NCBI RefSeq assembly: GCF_016019885.1
Contig: NZ_JAEANY010000003.1
Location: 124,001-188,000, forward strand
From: Aurantiacibacter sediminis
GTDB lineage: Bacteria > Pseudomonadota > Alphaproteobacteria > Sphingomonadales > Sphingomonadaceae
Direction of reading: 5' to 3'
Length of the DNA: 64,000 nt
Shown: positions 1 to 8,546 of the stretch, piece by piece
How the letters are laid out: every line of letters begins with the position of its first letter
Position numbering within the stretch: the first letter of the stretch is position 1
The notes under the pieces: model-generated
Seen by the model: only the letters and a program-made list of their open reading frames with translations
Database searches by the model: none
What the model was told of the DNA's origin: nothing
Position numbers and translations under genes: made by a program

Positions 1-396
1 GTGCGGGATCTCGAAGCGCGGCTTTTCAAGCTTAACGGCATTGATCCGGCGCATGGCGAGCCGGTTCAGGGCCAGCGATACGATGTGGGGCAGGAATTCA
101 AGGCGCATACGGATTTCTTCGAGCCCAACGGCGCTGACTTCGAACGTTTTTGCTCGGTCGCAGGCAATCGCACGTGGACATTCATGATCTATCTCAATGA
201 TGTGGAAGCTGGCGGCGCGACGCGGTTCAAAGTGCTGAAAAAGATGTTCCAGCCAGAAATCGGCAAGCTGGTGTGCTGGGACAATCACCGCGAAGACGGC
301 TCACTCAATCCCGCCACACTCCACCACGGCATGAAAGTGCGCAAAGGCGTGAAATATGTGATCACCAAATGGTATCGCGAGAGGGCCTGGGAATGA
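1..396 (+). CDS. 2OG-Fe(II) oxygenase (prolyl 4-hydroxylase-like), 5' truncated by window edge
   Basis: C-terminal part of a prolyl-4-hydroxylase-type dioxygenase (P4Hc domain). The double-stranded beta-helix metal ligands are visible: an HxD pair at about residues 36 and 38 of the fragment (AHTDFF), a distal His near 108 (LHHG) and the lysine that holds 2-oxoglutarate near 118 (KGVKYVITKW). The family uses Fe(II), O2 and 2-oxoglutarate to hydroxylate a protein or peptide side chain; the substrate here is unknown. The reading frame is open to the first base, so the true start lies outside the window. Its stop overlaps the start of the next gene in an ATGA tetranucleotide, so the two are probably co-translated. 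Confidence 0.85.
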   Translation: MRDLEARLFKLNGIDPAHGEPVQGQRYDVGQEFKAHTDFFEPNGADFERFCSVAGNRTWTFMIYLNDVEAGGATRFKVLKKMFQPEIGKLVCWDNHREDGSLNPATLHHGMKVRKGVKYVITKWYRERAWE

Positions 397-806
397 GTAA
401 GCGGACGACAGGCGGCTGCCATTGCGGAGCGGTGCGGTTTGCCTTCGCAATGCCGGATGAGCCGCTGATCCGCCGCTGCAATTGCTCGATCTGCGCGATG
501 AAGGGCATTGTGATGCTCGACGTGCCCAAAAGAGATGTTGAAGTGACGCAGGGCGAAGACGCGTTATCCACCTACACCTTCGGATCGGGCGTGGCGAAGC
601 ACCACTTCTGTTCGCAATGCGGCATCCATGTTCTGCAGGAGCTGCGCTCCGAGCCTGAGAACGTCGCGGTCAGCTATGCCTGTATCGATGATGTTTCGAT
701 TTACGAGCTACCGGAGGTTCCAGTTTTCGACGGGCAGAACCATCCTGCCGATACCGGTCAGTATGAGTATATCGGCGTGCTGACGCTGAAACACATCGAA
801 AGTTGA
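393..806 (+). CDS. GFA family (glutathione-dependent formaldehyde-activating fold) protein
   Basis: 137-residue small zinc protein of the GFA/CENP-V family. All the expected zinc ligands are present: CxC at residues 9 and 11, CNCSIC at 29-34 and a CSQCG near 72-75. The family is named after an enzyme once linked to S-hydroxymethylglutathione formation, but most members, including this one, have no proven reaction. The start is the ATG inside the ATGA overlap with the upstream dioxygenase gene; the longer frame upstream is out-of-frame overlap with that gene. A strong hairpin follows the stop. Confidence 0.9.
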   Translation: MSKRTTGGCHCGAVRFAFAMPDEPLIRRCNCSICAMKGIVMLDVPKRDVEVTQGEDALSTYTFGSGVAKHHFCSQCGIHVLQELRSEPENVAVSYACIDDVSIYELPEVPVFDGQNHPADTGQYEYIGVLTLKHIES

Positions 807-810
807 ATCA

Positions 811-840
811 AAAAGGGCGGTCCAGCAGGACCGCCCCTTT
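811..840. terminator. Bidirectional terminator between GFA gene and rpmE
   Basis: Inverted repeat: AAAGGGCGGTCC and GGACCGCCCCTTT separated by a few bases, with an A-tract on one side and a T-tract on the other. It lies between two convergent genes and can terminate both. Confidence 0.85.
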
Positions 841-862
841 GAATGTCGCGAAGAGCGCGGGC

Positions 863-1099
863 TTAGTCGGCTTTCTTGCCGCCCAGCTTGATGCCGCCGA
901 AACGCTGGTTGAACTTGGCAACACGGCCACCGTCCTGAATGCGCTGCGGACCGCCCGTCCATGCCGGGTGGCTGGTCGGATCGATTTCGAGGTTCATGGT
1001 GTCGCCTTCCTTGCCCCACGTGCTGCGGGTCTGGAATTCGGTGCCATCCGTCATTTTGACGTTGATCATGTGGTAGTCGGGATGCGTATCGGCCTTCAT
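863..1099 (-). CDS. rpmE: 50S ribosomal protein L31
   Basis: 78-residue L31 beginning [10 protein letters not shown] with the family block [18 protein letters not shown] and HPAWTGG. It contains no cysteine, so it is the zinc-free form usual in Alphaproteobacteria, not the four-cysteine form of E. coli. The long upstream extension of this frame runs through a repeat element and is not coding. The start is the ATG at the conserved N-terminus. The gene shares the terminator with the convergent GFA gene. Confidence 0.95.
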   Translation of the reverse strand: MKADTHPDYHMINVKMTDGTEFQTRSTWGKEGDTMNLEIDPTSHPAWTGGPQRIQDGGRVAKFNQRFGGIKLGGKKAD

Positions 1100-1199
1100 G
1101 GCAAAATCCTTTTGTGCGTGAAACCGGTTCCGACCGGTCGTGCAATGTTCGGAGAAAGCGCGCGGATAGAGTGGTAGCGAGGATTTTGCAATCCCTCTT

Positions 1200-1296
1200 T
1201 TGCGAACCCGCCTCCGCGGGTTCGTCCTCGCTAGATGCGCAGACAAGCTGCGCCCGCTGCGGGCGGCCGTTCGGCCTTGCGGGCTAGTCGCCCGTG
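1200..1296 (+). repeat. Structured multi-hairpin repeat, copy 1
   Basis: Lies in the gene-free stretch 1100-1451. Four hairpins follow each other: A, a 9-bp stem at 1203-1211/1216-1224 with loop CTCC; B, GCCCGC-T-GCGGGC at 1252-1264; C, GGCCG-TT-CGGCC at 1265-1276; D, CGGGC/GCCCG at 1280-1284/1290-1294. The 62 bp at 1221-1282 match 29017-29078 (opposite orientation) with one mismatch. The outer hairpins A and D differ in sequence between the copies but stay perfectly paired. The rest of the stretch (1300-1424) shows nothing I can name. Confidence 0.8.
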
Positions 1297-1424
1297 CTCC
1301 GCAACGCCAATTGATTGAAGTGCTGGGCTCGCTGGCCAAAGGTCAGCTAAAGCGAGCAACCGCGAAGCCCACAGATGCCGCGCAGGCGGAACGCAGTCCC
1401 GCCGGAGCGAATAGCACCGAGGAT

Positions 1425-1444
1425 GCTCGCCCGGATGGGCGAGC
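1425..1444 (-). terminator. Hairpin downstream of fabZ
   Basis: Perfect 8-bp stem (GCTCGCCC / GGGCGAGC) with a 4-base GGAT loop, seven bases past the fabZ stop. There is no T-tract, so it may be a Rho-dependent end or an RNA 3'-protecting stem. Copy 2 of the structured repeat also has a GGAT loop when read on the same strand. Confidence 0.45.
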
Positions 1445-1451
1445 GTAACAA

Positions 1452-1901
1452 TCAATTAGGCGGATCGGCGATCATCGCGGTGAAGTTGACTTCACACGTC
1501 ACTTTGCCGTCGACGCTTGCCTTGCCTTCGAATTTGCAGATCTTGCTGCGCTGCTGGGTGAAGGCCACGTCGAGCTTGAGCAGGCATCCCGGCTCTACGG
1601 GCGCGCGAAACTTCGCGTTCTCGATCGCCATGAAATAGACGAGCTTGCCGCTATCGGCGAGGTCCATGGTCTCGATGCCGAGGATGCCCGCGGCCTGCGC
1701 CAACGCCTCGATCTGCAGCACGCCCGGCATGATCGGCCGCCCCGGAAAGTGACCCTGGAAGAAATCCTCGTTGAAACTCACCGCCTTGATGGCGCTGATC
1801 CGCTCTCCCTTCACGATCTCCTCGACCCGGTCGACGAGAAGCATGGGATAGCGGTGAGGCAGAGCCTTGAGCACGCGCGTAATGTCGTATGTTTCGCTCA
1901 T
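1452..1901 (-). CDS. fabZ: 3-hydroxyacyl-[acyl-carrier-protein] dehydratase FabZ
   Basis: 149-residue hot-dog fold enzyme that removes water from (3R)-hydroxyacyl-ACP in the elongation cycle of type II fatty acid synthesis. The catalytic His 51 sits in [12 protein letters not shown] and the catalytic Glu 65 in LQIEALAQ. Full length for the family. It is the last gene of the bamA-skp-fabZ block. In many Gram-negative bacteria lpxD precedes and lpxA follows fabZ; both are missing here, which fits a sphingomonad envelope with glycosphingolipids instead of standard LPS (inference). Confidence 0.96.
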   Translation of the reverse strand: MSETYDITRVLKALPHRYPMLLVDRVEEIVKGERISAIKAVSFNEDFFQGHFPGRPIMPGVLQIEALAQAAGILGIETMDLADSGKLVYFMAIENAKFRAPVEPGCLLKLDVAFTQQRSKICKFEGKASVDGKVTCEVNFTAMIADPPN

Positions 1902-1922
1902 GGCCCTGCCCCGTATCCTGTT

Positions 1923-2606
1923 TTAGCGACCGCTTTCAGCTGCCGGAGCAGGGGTCTGCTGCGCGGCGGCCTGCTGCTGCTGCAGGATCGCGAGCGTCAG
2001 CAATTGCTGAACCTGCTGGAACAGCTGCACTGCCGCATCGCTCGGCTGGTAATCGGCAGGCGGAATGATGTTCACAGCCGGAACACGCGCATTCAGCGCT
2101 TCCACAACGGCAGAGGTCACATCTGCGTCACCAAAAGCCACTGCAGCCGGTTCGAGAACCAATTGGATGTTGCGTTCGGACATAACCTGCTGAACCGACG
2201 CGGCATATTGCTGGGCGACCTGCTGCACCACGAAAACGCGGGCCAGGTTGATCGGGCGCTGCAGCGTAGCAACTTCCTGATCGATCGCCTGGATCTGCTG
2301 CACAGTCGCATTGTTCGGATCCTGCGTTGCAGGAGCTTCGGCTTCGTCTAGCTGGCCGTTGCCGTTCGTGTCGAATGTCAGGATCAGCTGCTGGCGCTGC
2401 TGCTGGCGCTGCTGGATCGTGGTGCGCTGCGTTTCATACTGCGTGGCGATCTGCTGATAGCCATTCTGCAGGGCCTGCGAGCTCGTTACCGCGCCTGCCA
2501 GATCGACAGTTGCGATGCCGTTGACCTGTGCAGCGGCGGTATGCGGTGCAGCCACGGCACCGGCGAGAAGAGCGGCGCCGAGCGCGCGCTTGAAAAGAGT
2601 TTTCAT
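1923..2606 (-). CDS. skp: OmpH/Skp family periplasmic chaperone with an EF-hand loop
   Basis: 227 residues. A signal peptide (about 1-26, ending AHTAAAQ-like) is followed by an OmpH/Skp body: GIATVDLAGAV, a Gln-rich coiled-coil arm (about 45-75), a second helix, and the NIQLVLEP strand. Skp holds unfolded outer-membrane proteins in the periplasm and hands them to BamA, the adjacent upstream gene; bamA stop and skp start overlap in TGATG. Odd feature: residues 79-90 (DTNGNGQLDEAE) form a complete canonical EF-hand Ca2+ loop between the two arm helices, not part of the E. coli protein as I know it. The C-terminal 40 residues are Gln/Ala/Pro rich. Confidence 0.88.
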   Translation of the reverse strand: MKTLFKRALGAALLAGAVAAPHTAAAQVNGIATVDLAGAVTSSQALQNGYQQIATQYETQRTTIQQRQQQRQQLILTFDTNGNGQLDEAEAPATQDPNNATVQQIQAIDQEVATLQRPINLARVFVVQQVAQQYAASVQQVMSERNIQLVLEPAAVAFGDADVTSAVVEALNARVPAVNIIPPADYQPSDAAVQLFQQVQQLLTLAILQQQQAAAQQTPAPAAESGR

Positions 2607-5335
2607 CAGAATTGTGTTCCTACATTGAACGTAAAGAGTTTGGTTTCATCGCCTCGCTGATCGAGCAGCGTCGTGGCGAGGTCGACCCGGAACGGGCCGA
2701 AGGGCGAATTCCAGTTAACGCCCACACCCACGGAAATACGCGGGGTCGCCGAGTTACCGACGAATTCTTCGATGAATGGCGGCAATTGCGTGCCGATCGG
2801 CGCGTTTTGCGAGCCATCCGGAGCGATGGGCGACGTGACTACCAGCGGCGGCAGCGGCTGGCCGGCATCATTGAGCAGCGGATTACCCGCAGCATCACGC
2901 TGAGCCTGCGCGAAGGTCGGCAGGCCATCTTGCAATTGCGGGATGAACAGCCCGTTGGGTGCGGGGCTTTGCGTCAATTGCGGTGTTTCGACATCGAACA
3001 CCGAGCCGACATCGATGAAGACGGAGGGTCGCAGGCCGAGCTCCCGCGCGCCCGAACCAAGCGGAATTTCGATTTCCGCGCGAGCAAGGTAATAGGCATT
3101 GCCACCCAGCGCATCGTCCTGGTTGCGCTCATCATCGATCGGATTTGGAACGAGATTGCCGTCTTCATCCTGACTGAAGAAACGACGCACGACGCGCGGC
3201 CCTACACCGCGAATGTCGAAGCCGCGGATCTGCCCTTCGCCAAGGAAAAAGCGCTCATTCAGCAGGACGCCTTCATCACCCCAACCATAGATGTAACCAC
3301 CTTCGAGCGACAGCGAACCGATAAACCCGCTGCCAAGGTTCCAATATCGTGCTGCGTTCACACGGGCGCGGGCATATTGCGTATCGCCGCCCAGCCCTGC
3401 AAAATCGAGCGAGAGACTGGCGTTGGTGCCACGCGTCGGGCGCAGGCGGCTGTTCAGTGTGTTATAATTGAAAGAGACACCAAGGATCGACTGCAGGCGA
3501 TCACCCAGCGCGTCGCAAAGATAGCGGCCCGCCACCAACGGCTCACACTGGGCAACGCCATCGCCATCGAAATCGCGGAAGAACTGCCGTTCATCCAACG
3601 TGATTTCCTGATAATTCAGCGTGTAGCGGCCAAGCAGGCTGATATATTCGGTCAGCGGCACGCCGACACGAAGGCCAAAGCCCGTCGTCGTCTGCTCATA
3701 GGTTGCCTGGTCACGGTCGAAGAAGCCGTTGTTGAAATCCTGGCGGTAGATATCGAAGCCGAGCGCGATGTCGCGATCGAACACTTTGGGTTCGGTGAAA
3801 CTGATATTGGCACTTTGCGAGAAGCGCGAATAATTGACCGACAGGCCGACCGACTGGCCGCGACCGCGGAAGTTGTTCTGGCGGATCGAGCCGCTAAAGA
3901 TAAAGCTTTCGAGGCTGGAGAAGCCGGCTGAAAGTGAAAGCTCACCCGTCGGCTCTTCCTGCACGTTTGCCTGCAGGATGATGCGATCGGGCGAAGAGCC
4001 TTCAACCTGTTCGACTTCGAAGTTTTCCTGAAAATAGCCCAACGAGTTGATGCGCGCGGTGGAACGGCGCACCTGCAAGCTGCTGAAAACGTCGCCTTCC
4101 GCAATACGGAATTCGCGGCGGATTACCTTGTCCTGCGTGAGCGTATTACCGTTGATTTCGACCGCTTCGATGTAAACGCGCGGCGCATCGGCCACGGTGA
4201 ACGTCACATCCATTGTGCGATCTTCCGCATTGCGGACCACGCGCGCGTCGACATTGGCAAAGGCATAGCCAAAGGCACCGGCCGTTTCCGAAAGACCTTC
4301 CTCGACATCTTCGATCTGGCTCGAATTGAACCAATCGCCCGATTCGATGGTCAGCTGCGACGTTAGCGCTTCGCTGGAGAAATCGCGCAGCTGGCTGACA
4401 ACCTCGACGTCGCCCCAACGGAACCGCTCACCCTCTTCCACGACATAGGTGATGATGAAGTCACGGCGATCCGGCGTCAGCTCGGCAACGGCCGACACGA
4501 TGCGGAAATCGGGATAACCTTCGGTCAGGTAGAATTCGCGCAGCAGCTGCTGGTCATACGCCATACGATCGGGATCGTAGCTGGTATTGGAGCTGAGGAA
4601 GGCCAGCAGGCTGTCTTCCCGCGTCACCATGGCACCGCGCAGCTCTCCGTCGGAGAAAACCTCGTTGCCAATAATGTTGATCTGGCGAACCTTCGAACGC
4701 GGACCTTCGGAAATCTCGAAAATCACGTCTACGCGGTTCTGGTCGAGCATGACCATTTGCGGCTCTACGGTCGCGGCAAAGCGGCCTTGGCGCTTATACA
4801 GCTCGATAATGCGGGCAACGTCTGCGCGCACTCGGCTGCGGGTAAAGATCTGGCGCGGCGAAAGATTGATTTCAGGCAGAATTTCTTCTGCATCGACGCG
4901 GTTGTTCCCTTCCAGGATGATCCGGTTGATGATCGGGTTCTCGACCACGTTGATCACCATCACTCCGGTGGAGGGATTAAAATCGATGGCGTAATCGGCA
5001 AACAGTTCTGTCTCGGCCAGGCTGATCAGCGCCTGGTCAGCAGCAGCAGCCGTATACTCGCTGCCGGGGCGCAGCTGAATATAGCTGACAATCGTTTCCG
5101 GCTCGAGACGCTGGGCGCCCGATACCGAAATCTGCCGGATGATCTGTGCCTGGGCCTGCGGAGCGGGTGCGGGAGTAGGCTGCGCTTCCGCATCCTGCTC
5201 CTGCTGCGCCGCGTCCTGCTGAGGCACCTCAGTGTCCTGTGCGGCGGCGGCCATCGGCAGCCCGGCAAGCATGGTGCAGCCCAGCAGAGCCGTTGCATAA
5301 TGCGATGCAGTAATTGTCCGTGTTTTGGAACCCAT
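2606..5335 (-). CDS. bamA: Outer membrane protein assembly factor BamA
   Basis: 909-residue Omp85 protein, somewhat longer than the roughly 800 residues of E. coli BamA. After a signal peptide there is a Gln/Ala/Pro-rich linker (about 33-65), five POTRA repeats (about 66-440, the first beginning IIRQISVSGAQRLEPE) and a 16-stranded beta-barrel ending in phenylalanine (FNVGTQF). The barrel carries the lid-lock type motif region IRGFDIRG. It inserts beta-barrel proteins into the outer membrane. The extra length is partly in an extracellular-loop stretch rich in Pro/Gln/Ala near residues 800-850. Followed at once by skp. Confidence 0.96.
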   Translation of the reverse strand: MGSKTRTITASHYATALLGCTMLAGLPMAAAAQDTEVPQQDAAQQEQDAEAQPTPAPAPQAQAQIIRQISVSGAQRLEPETIVSYIQLRPGSEYTAAAADQALISLAETELFADYAIDFNPSTGVMVINVVENPIINRIILEGNNRVDAEEILPEINLSPRQIFTRSRVRADVARIIELYKRQGRFAATVEPQMVMLDQNRVDVIFEISEGPRSKVRQINIIGNEVFSDGELRGAMVTREDSLLAFLSSNTSYDPDRMAYDQQLLREFYLTEGYPDFRIVSAVAELTPDRRDFIITYVVEEGERFRWGDVEVVSQLRDFSSEALTSQLTIESGDWFNSSQIEDVEEGLSETAGAFGYAFANVDARVVRNAEDRTMDVTFTVADAPRVYIEAVEINGNTLTQDKVIRREFRIAEGDVFSSLQVRRSTARINSLGYFQENFEVEQVEGSSPDRIILQANVQEEPTGELSLSAGFSSLESFIFSGSIRQNNFRGRGQSVGLSVNYSRFSQSANISFTEPKVFDRDIALGFDIYRQDFNNGFFDRDQATYEQTTTGFGLRVGVPLTEYISLLGRYTLNYQEITLDERQFFRDFDGDGVAQCEPLVAGRYLCDALGDRLQSILGVSFNYNTLNSRLRPTRGTNASLSLDFAGLGGDTQYARARVNAARYWNLGSGFIGSLSLEGGYIYGWGDEGVLLNERFFLGEGQIRGFDIRGVGPRVVRRFFSQDEDGNLVPNPIDDERNQDDALGGNAYYLARAEIEIPLGSGARELGLRPSVFIDVGSVFDVETPQLTQSPAPNGLFIPQLQDGLPTFAQAQRDAAGNPLLNDAGQPLPPLVVTSPIAPDGSQNAPIGTQLPPFIEEFVGNSATPRISVGVGVNWNSPFGPFRVDLATTLLDQRGDETKLFTFNVGTQF

Positions 5336-5519
5336 TATCCGTCCACTCTAATCGACAACAGCGCCCTGAAGATCAGCCCTTACAGCCCAACCCCCATGTG
5401 GGCCAAAACCCGGTCGTCTCTCTAGGGTCAATAGCGCGAAGTGCGCCCTTGCCCCATGCCAGCTTGGCAATCAAGCGACCATCCGGGATTTCAAGCTGAA
5501 ACTGTCACCCTTTCCCCGC

Positions 5520-6644
5520 CTAGCTGCCGAAGAGCGGCAATTTGGCGACATCTAACAACGTCACAAACACCATCAGCGCCAGAACAACGGCGACACCGGC
5601 GCGAAACGCTAGCTCCTGACTGCGGGCACTGGCTGGACGACGGCGGATTGCCTCGACCGCGTAAAACGCCAGATGCCCACCGTCGAGTGCGGGGATTGGC
5701 AGGAGGTTAATGAATGCCAAGTTAATTGAGATCAGGGCGGCGAAGCTGACGAATTCCAGCCATCCAAGGCTGAGACGTTCTCCCGAAACCTTGGCAATCG
5801 TGATCGGTCCGCCAAGCTCATCCACCGAGCGATCACCAACGATAATCTGCTTGATACCAAGGATGATGAGCTCGAACATATCCCAGGTCTCAGCGGTGGC
5901 GAGACCGACGGATTGGATGATGCCGACATCCTCGAAAGTCCGCTCGGTTGGCCGCGTTTCCACGCCCAACCGCCCTATTATCGAGGTGTTGCCGAACTCG
6001 TCCGTGATTTCGAACGGCTGGGAGGTGACGGGCAGAATAACCTCACCGCCATCGCGCTCGATGGTGATATCCCATGTGCGGCTGGGATAGAGCATAACGG
6101 TGCGCTGCAGATCGCGAAAATCAGCTAACTCTTCGCCATCGATCGCGATTATGCGATCGCCCACTTCCAGCCCGGCAGCCTCGGCGCCCGAATCTTCAGA
6201 GATCGCAGCGATGTAGTTTTCCTGAGACGGATCGGCGGCAAGCGGCTTACCGAAGGCCATGAAGAAAGCTGCAAAAATGGCGATGGCGACGAGGATATTG
6301 GTCACCGGGCCAGCCGCTACGATCAGCGATTTCTGCCACAGCGGCTTGGTCTGAAACGCATCGGATGGCGGCGGATTATCCGGATCGGGAATGCTCGCCG
6401 GATTCATGTCGCCGCGAAATTGCACATAGCCACCGAATGGCAGGGCGGACAGCTTCCAGCGCGTGCCGCGCCTATCGGTATAGCCCGCCAGTTCCTTGCC
6501 GAACCCGACCGAAAATGCATCTGCCCCTACACCGAAATAGCGGCCGACAAGATAGTGGCCCAGCTCATGCACCACCACCAATGGCCCCAGCATCAGCAGG
6601 AAGCCGACAGCATACATCCACCATGGCAACGAGGTAATTTCCAA
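5520..6644 (-). CDS. rseP: RIP metalloprotease RseP (site-2 protease family)
   Basis: 374-residue polytopic zinc protease. The active-site motif HELGH is at residues 26-30 in the first membrane segment and the second metal motif LLPIPALDGGHL is near residue 310. One clear PDZ domain (about 125-200) lies between. RseP cuts anti-sigma factors and remnant signal peptides within the inner membrane. The frame begins with TTG two bases from the dxr stop; the nearest ATG (MYAVGF) would remove part of the first transmembrane segment, so the TTG start is preferred. About 185 bases with no recognised feature separate it from bamA. Confidence 0.93.
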   Translation of the reverse strand: MEITSLPWWMYAVGFLLMLGPLVVVHELGHYLVGRYFGVGADAFSVGFGKELAGYTDRRGTRWKLSALPFGGYVQFRGDMNPASIPDPDNPPPSDAFQTKPLWQKSLIVAAGPVTNILVAIAIFAAFFMAFGKPLAADPSQENYIAAISEDSGAEAAGLEVGDRIIAIDGEELADFRDLQRTVMLYPSRTWDITIERDGGEVILPVTSQPFEITDEFGNTSIIGRLGVETRPTERTFEDVGIIQSVGLATAETWDMFELIILGIKQIIVGDRSVDELGGPITIAKVSGERLSLGWLEFVSFAALISINLAFINLLPIPALDGGHLAFYAVEAIRRRPASARSQELAFRAGVAVVLALMVFVTLLDVAKLPLFGS

Positions 6645-6645
6645 C

Positions 6646-7800
6646 TCAGGCTAGCTCCATCACGTCTTTCGCACGCATCCGCGCTTCGGCATCGACAGCC
6701 AGAACGGCATCGAGATCCTTCGGCGCTTCGGGCGCGTACATTTCGAGAGTTCTGGCCACTATTGCCGAAATTTGGGTGAACCTGATCTGACCGTCAAGGA
6801 AAGCCGCCACCGCGACTTCATTCGCCGCATTCAGGACAGCGGGCGCCCCGCCCCCTGCATAGACCGCTTCGCGTGCAAGTTTGGTCGAAGGAAAACGCTC
6901 TTCATCGGGCGCAAAGAAGGTCAGCTCGCCAACGGCCGCCAGGTCGAGCGGCTTGCACTGTGTGTCCATCCGCTTTGGATGCGCGAGGGCTGATGCGATT
7001 GGCACCCGCATGTCGCTCGGCCCGAGTTGCGCGAGAGTCGAGCCGTCGCGGTATTCGACCATGGAGTGGATGACGCTCTGCGGGTGGACGATGATACGCA
7101 GCCGGTCGAGACCGACGGGAAACAAGTGATGCGCCTCGATGAATTCGAGCCCCTTGTTGAACATTGTCGCACTGTCGACGCTGATCTTCGCGCCCATGTC
7201 CCAATTGGGGTGCGCGATGGCCTGCGCGGGGGTCACAGCGTCCAGTTCTGCGAGGCTTTTGGTGCGCAGAGGGCCGCCACTCGCGGTCAACGTGATCCAG
7301 CGCACGTCTTTAATGTCATTGCCCTGCAGGCATTGGAAAATCGCATTGTGCTCGGAGTCGACGGGCAGCAGCGTTGTGCCGTGCTCGGCGACCTTGGCCG
7401 TCATGACATCACCCGCCGAGACGAGCGCTTCCTTGTTGGCGAGCGCGACGGTGTTGCCCTGCTCGATGCTGGCCATGGTAGGCGCGAGGCCTGCGCAGCC
7501 GACAATCGCCGCGACTGTCAGGTCCGCCGGACGGCGCGCGGCTTCGACCAGCGCCTGCGTGCCGCCAGCAGTTTCGACGGAGGTGCCGGACAGGTGCTCG
7601 CGCAGTTCGCCAAGGCAGCTTTCGTCGCCGACAACCGCGATCTCAGCGTCGAATTCCATCGCCAGCTTCGCCAGCTTTTCTGCCGAGCAATTGGCGCTCA
7701 GCGCGACGACATTCCAATTGTCCCGGTCACCGCGGATCAGGTCGAGAGTGGAATCGCCGATGGAGCCGGTCGCCCCGAAAATGGAAATGCTGCGGGTCAT
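6646..7800 (-). CDS. dxr: 1-deoxy-D-xylulose-5-phosphate reductoisomerase
   Basis: 384-residue enzyme of the MEP isoprenoid pathway, turning DXP into MEP with NADPH and a divalent metal. N-terminal Rossmann motif GATGSIGDSTLDL, the metal-binding PVDSEHNAIFQCL region and the catalytic-loop HPNWDMGAKISVDSAT (in two parts) are all present. The start ATG overlaps the cdsA stop by four bases (ATGA). It supplies isoprenoid units for UppS two genes away and for the polyprenyl synthase at 31.9 kb. Confidence 0.96.
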   Translation of the reverse strand: MTRSISIFGATGSIGDSTLDLIRGDRDNWNVVALSANCSAEKLAKLAMEFDAEIAVVGDESCLGELREHLSGTSVETAGGTQALVEAARRPADLTVAAIVGCAGLAPTMASIEQGNTVALANKEALVSAGDVMTAKVAEHGTTLLPVDSEHNAIFQCLQGNDIKDVRWITLTASGGPLRTKSLAELDAVTPAQAIAHPNWDMGAKISVDSATMFNKGLEFIEAHHLFPVGLDRLRIIVHPQSVIHSMVEYRDGSTLAQLGPSDMRVPIASALAHPKRMDTQCKPLDLAAVGELTFFAPDEERFPSTKLAREAVYAGGGAPAVLNAANEVAVAAFLDGQIRFTQISAIVARTLEMYAPEAPKDLDAVLAVDAEARMRAKDVMELA

Positions 7801-8546
7801 GACGGATGCACATTATACCACAAAAGTGCCGCGACAATGGCAACCGGCAGCAGGCCGTCCACACGATCGAGCACGCCGCCATGTCCCGGAATAAGGTTGG
7901 ACGAATCCTTTACTGCCGCCTTGCGCTTCATTCCGCTTTCCAGAAAGTCGCCCGCCTGCGCGACGACAGCGAGCCCCGCACCAATCCCAAGCGCAGCCAA
8001 GCCAATCAGCGAGAAGGCTCGCTCTCCGACGTTGCTATAGAAAAAGCCGAAAGAGACCAGCGCCGCCGCAGTGGCTCCGCCAGCGAGGCCCGCCCATGTT
8101 TTCGATGGGCTAATGCGCGGGGCAATCTTGGGGCCACCGATGGCCCGGCCAGAGAAATAGGCGCCGGTATCGGTCGCGATCACAATCGCAACGACGCCCA
8201 GCACCACTTCATAAGGCAAATTGGCCAGGCAATAGCCGGCGGCCGCAATGTAGAAAGTGCCGATCAGGAAGATCGCGCCCTGTTTCCAGCCGTCGATTTT
8301 AAGGCGCCGGGAAATGCGCAGCAATTCCCAAATGCCGATAACCGCAACCGCGCCGCAAAAAGTGCTCCACCAGATACCGCCCAGCCACAACGCTGTGCCC
8401 GCAATCGCTACCATGACCAGCGCGCTCGCCGCGCGTTTGGGTAGATCGCCTGTCCGAACCGCAAACGGCACGGCCATGACTTTTTTGGCGTAACGTTTCA
8501 CCCGGTCGCGTTTGCGCTCAGGGGGTGTCAGCTTATCGCCCTCCAT
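7797..8546 (-). CDS. cdsA: Phosphatidate cytidylyltransferase (CDP-diglyceride synthase)
   Basis: 249-residue inner-membrane enzyme with several transmembrane helices that makes CDP-diacylglycerol from phosphatidic acid and CTP. The CDS signature is seen in two pieces, SPSKTWAGLAGG near residue 125 and GDFLESGMKRKAAVKDSS followed by PGHGGVLDRVD near the C-terminus. I take the ATG giving MEGDKLTPPERKR, 14 bases inside the uppS end; the longer frame upstream is overlap with uppS. Its product is the substrate of PssA encoded at 13.8-14.8 kb. Confidence 0.94.
   Translation of the reverse strand: MEGDKLTPPERKRDRVKRYAKKVMAVPFAVRTGDLPKRAASALVMVAIAGTALWLGGIWWSTFCGAVAVIGIWELLRISRRLKIDGWKQGAIFLIGTFYIAAAGYCLANLPYEVVLGVVAIVIATDTGAYFSGRAIGGPKIAPRISPSKTWAGLAGGATAAALVSFGFFYSNVGERAFSLIGLAALGIGAGLAVVAQAGDFLESGMKRKAAVKDSSNLIPGHGGVLDRVDGLLPVAIVAALLWYNVHPS

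Noticed and set aside
2612-3931. 439-codon open frame antisense to bamA
   Set aside because: Shadow of bamA without any recognisable domain.
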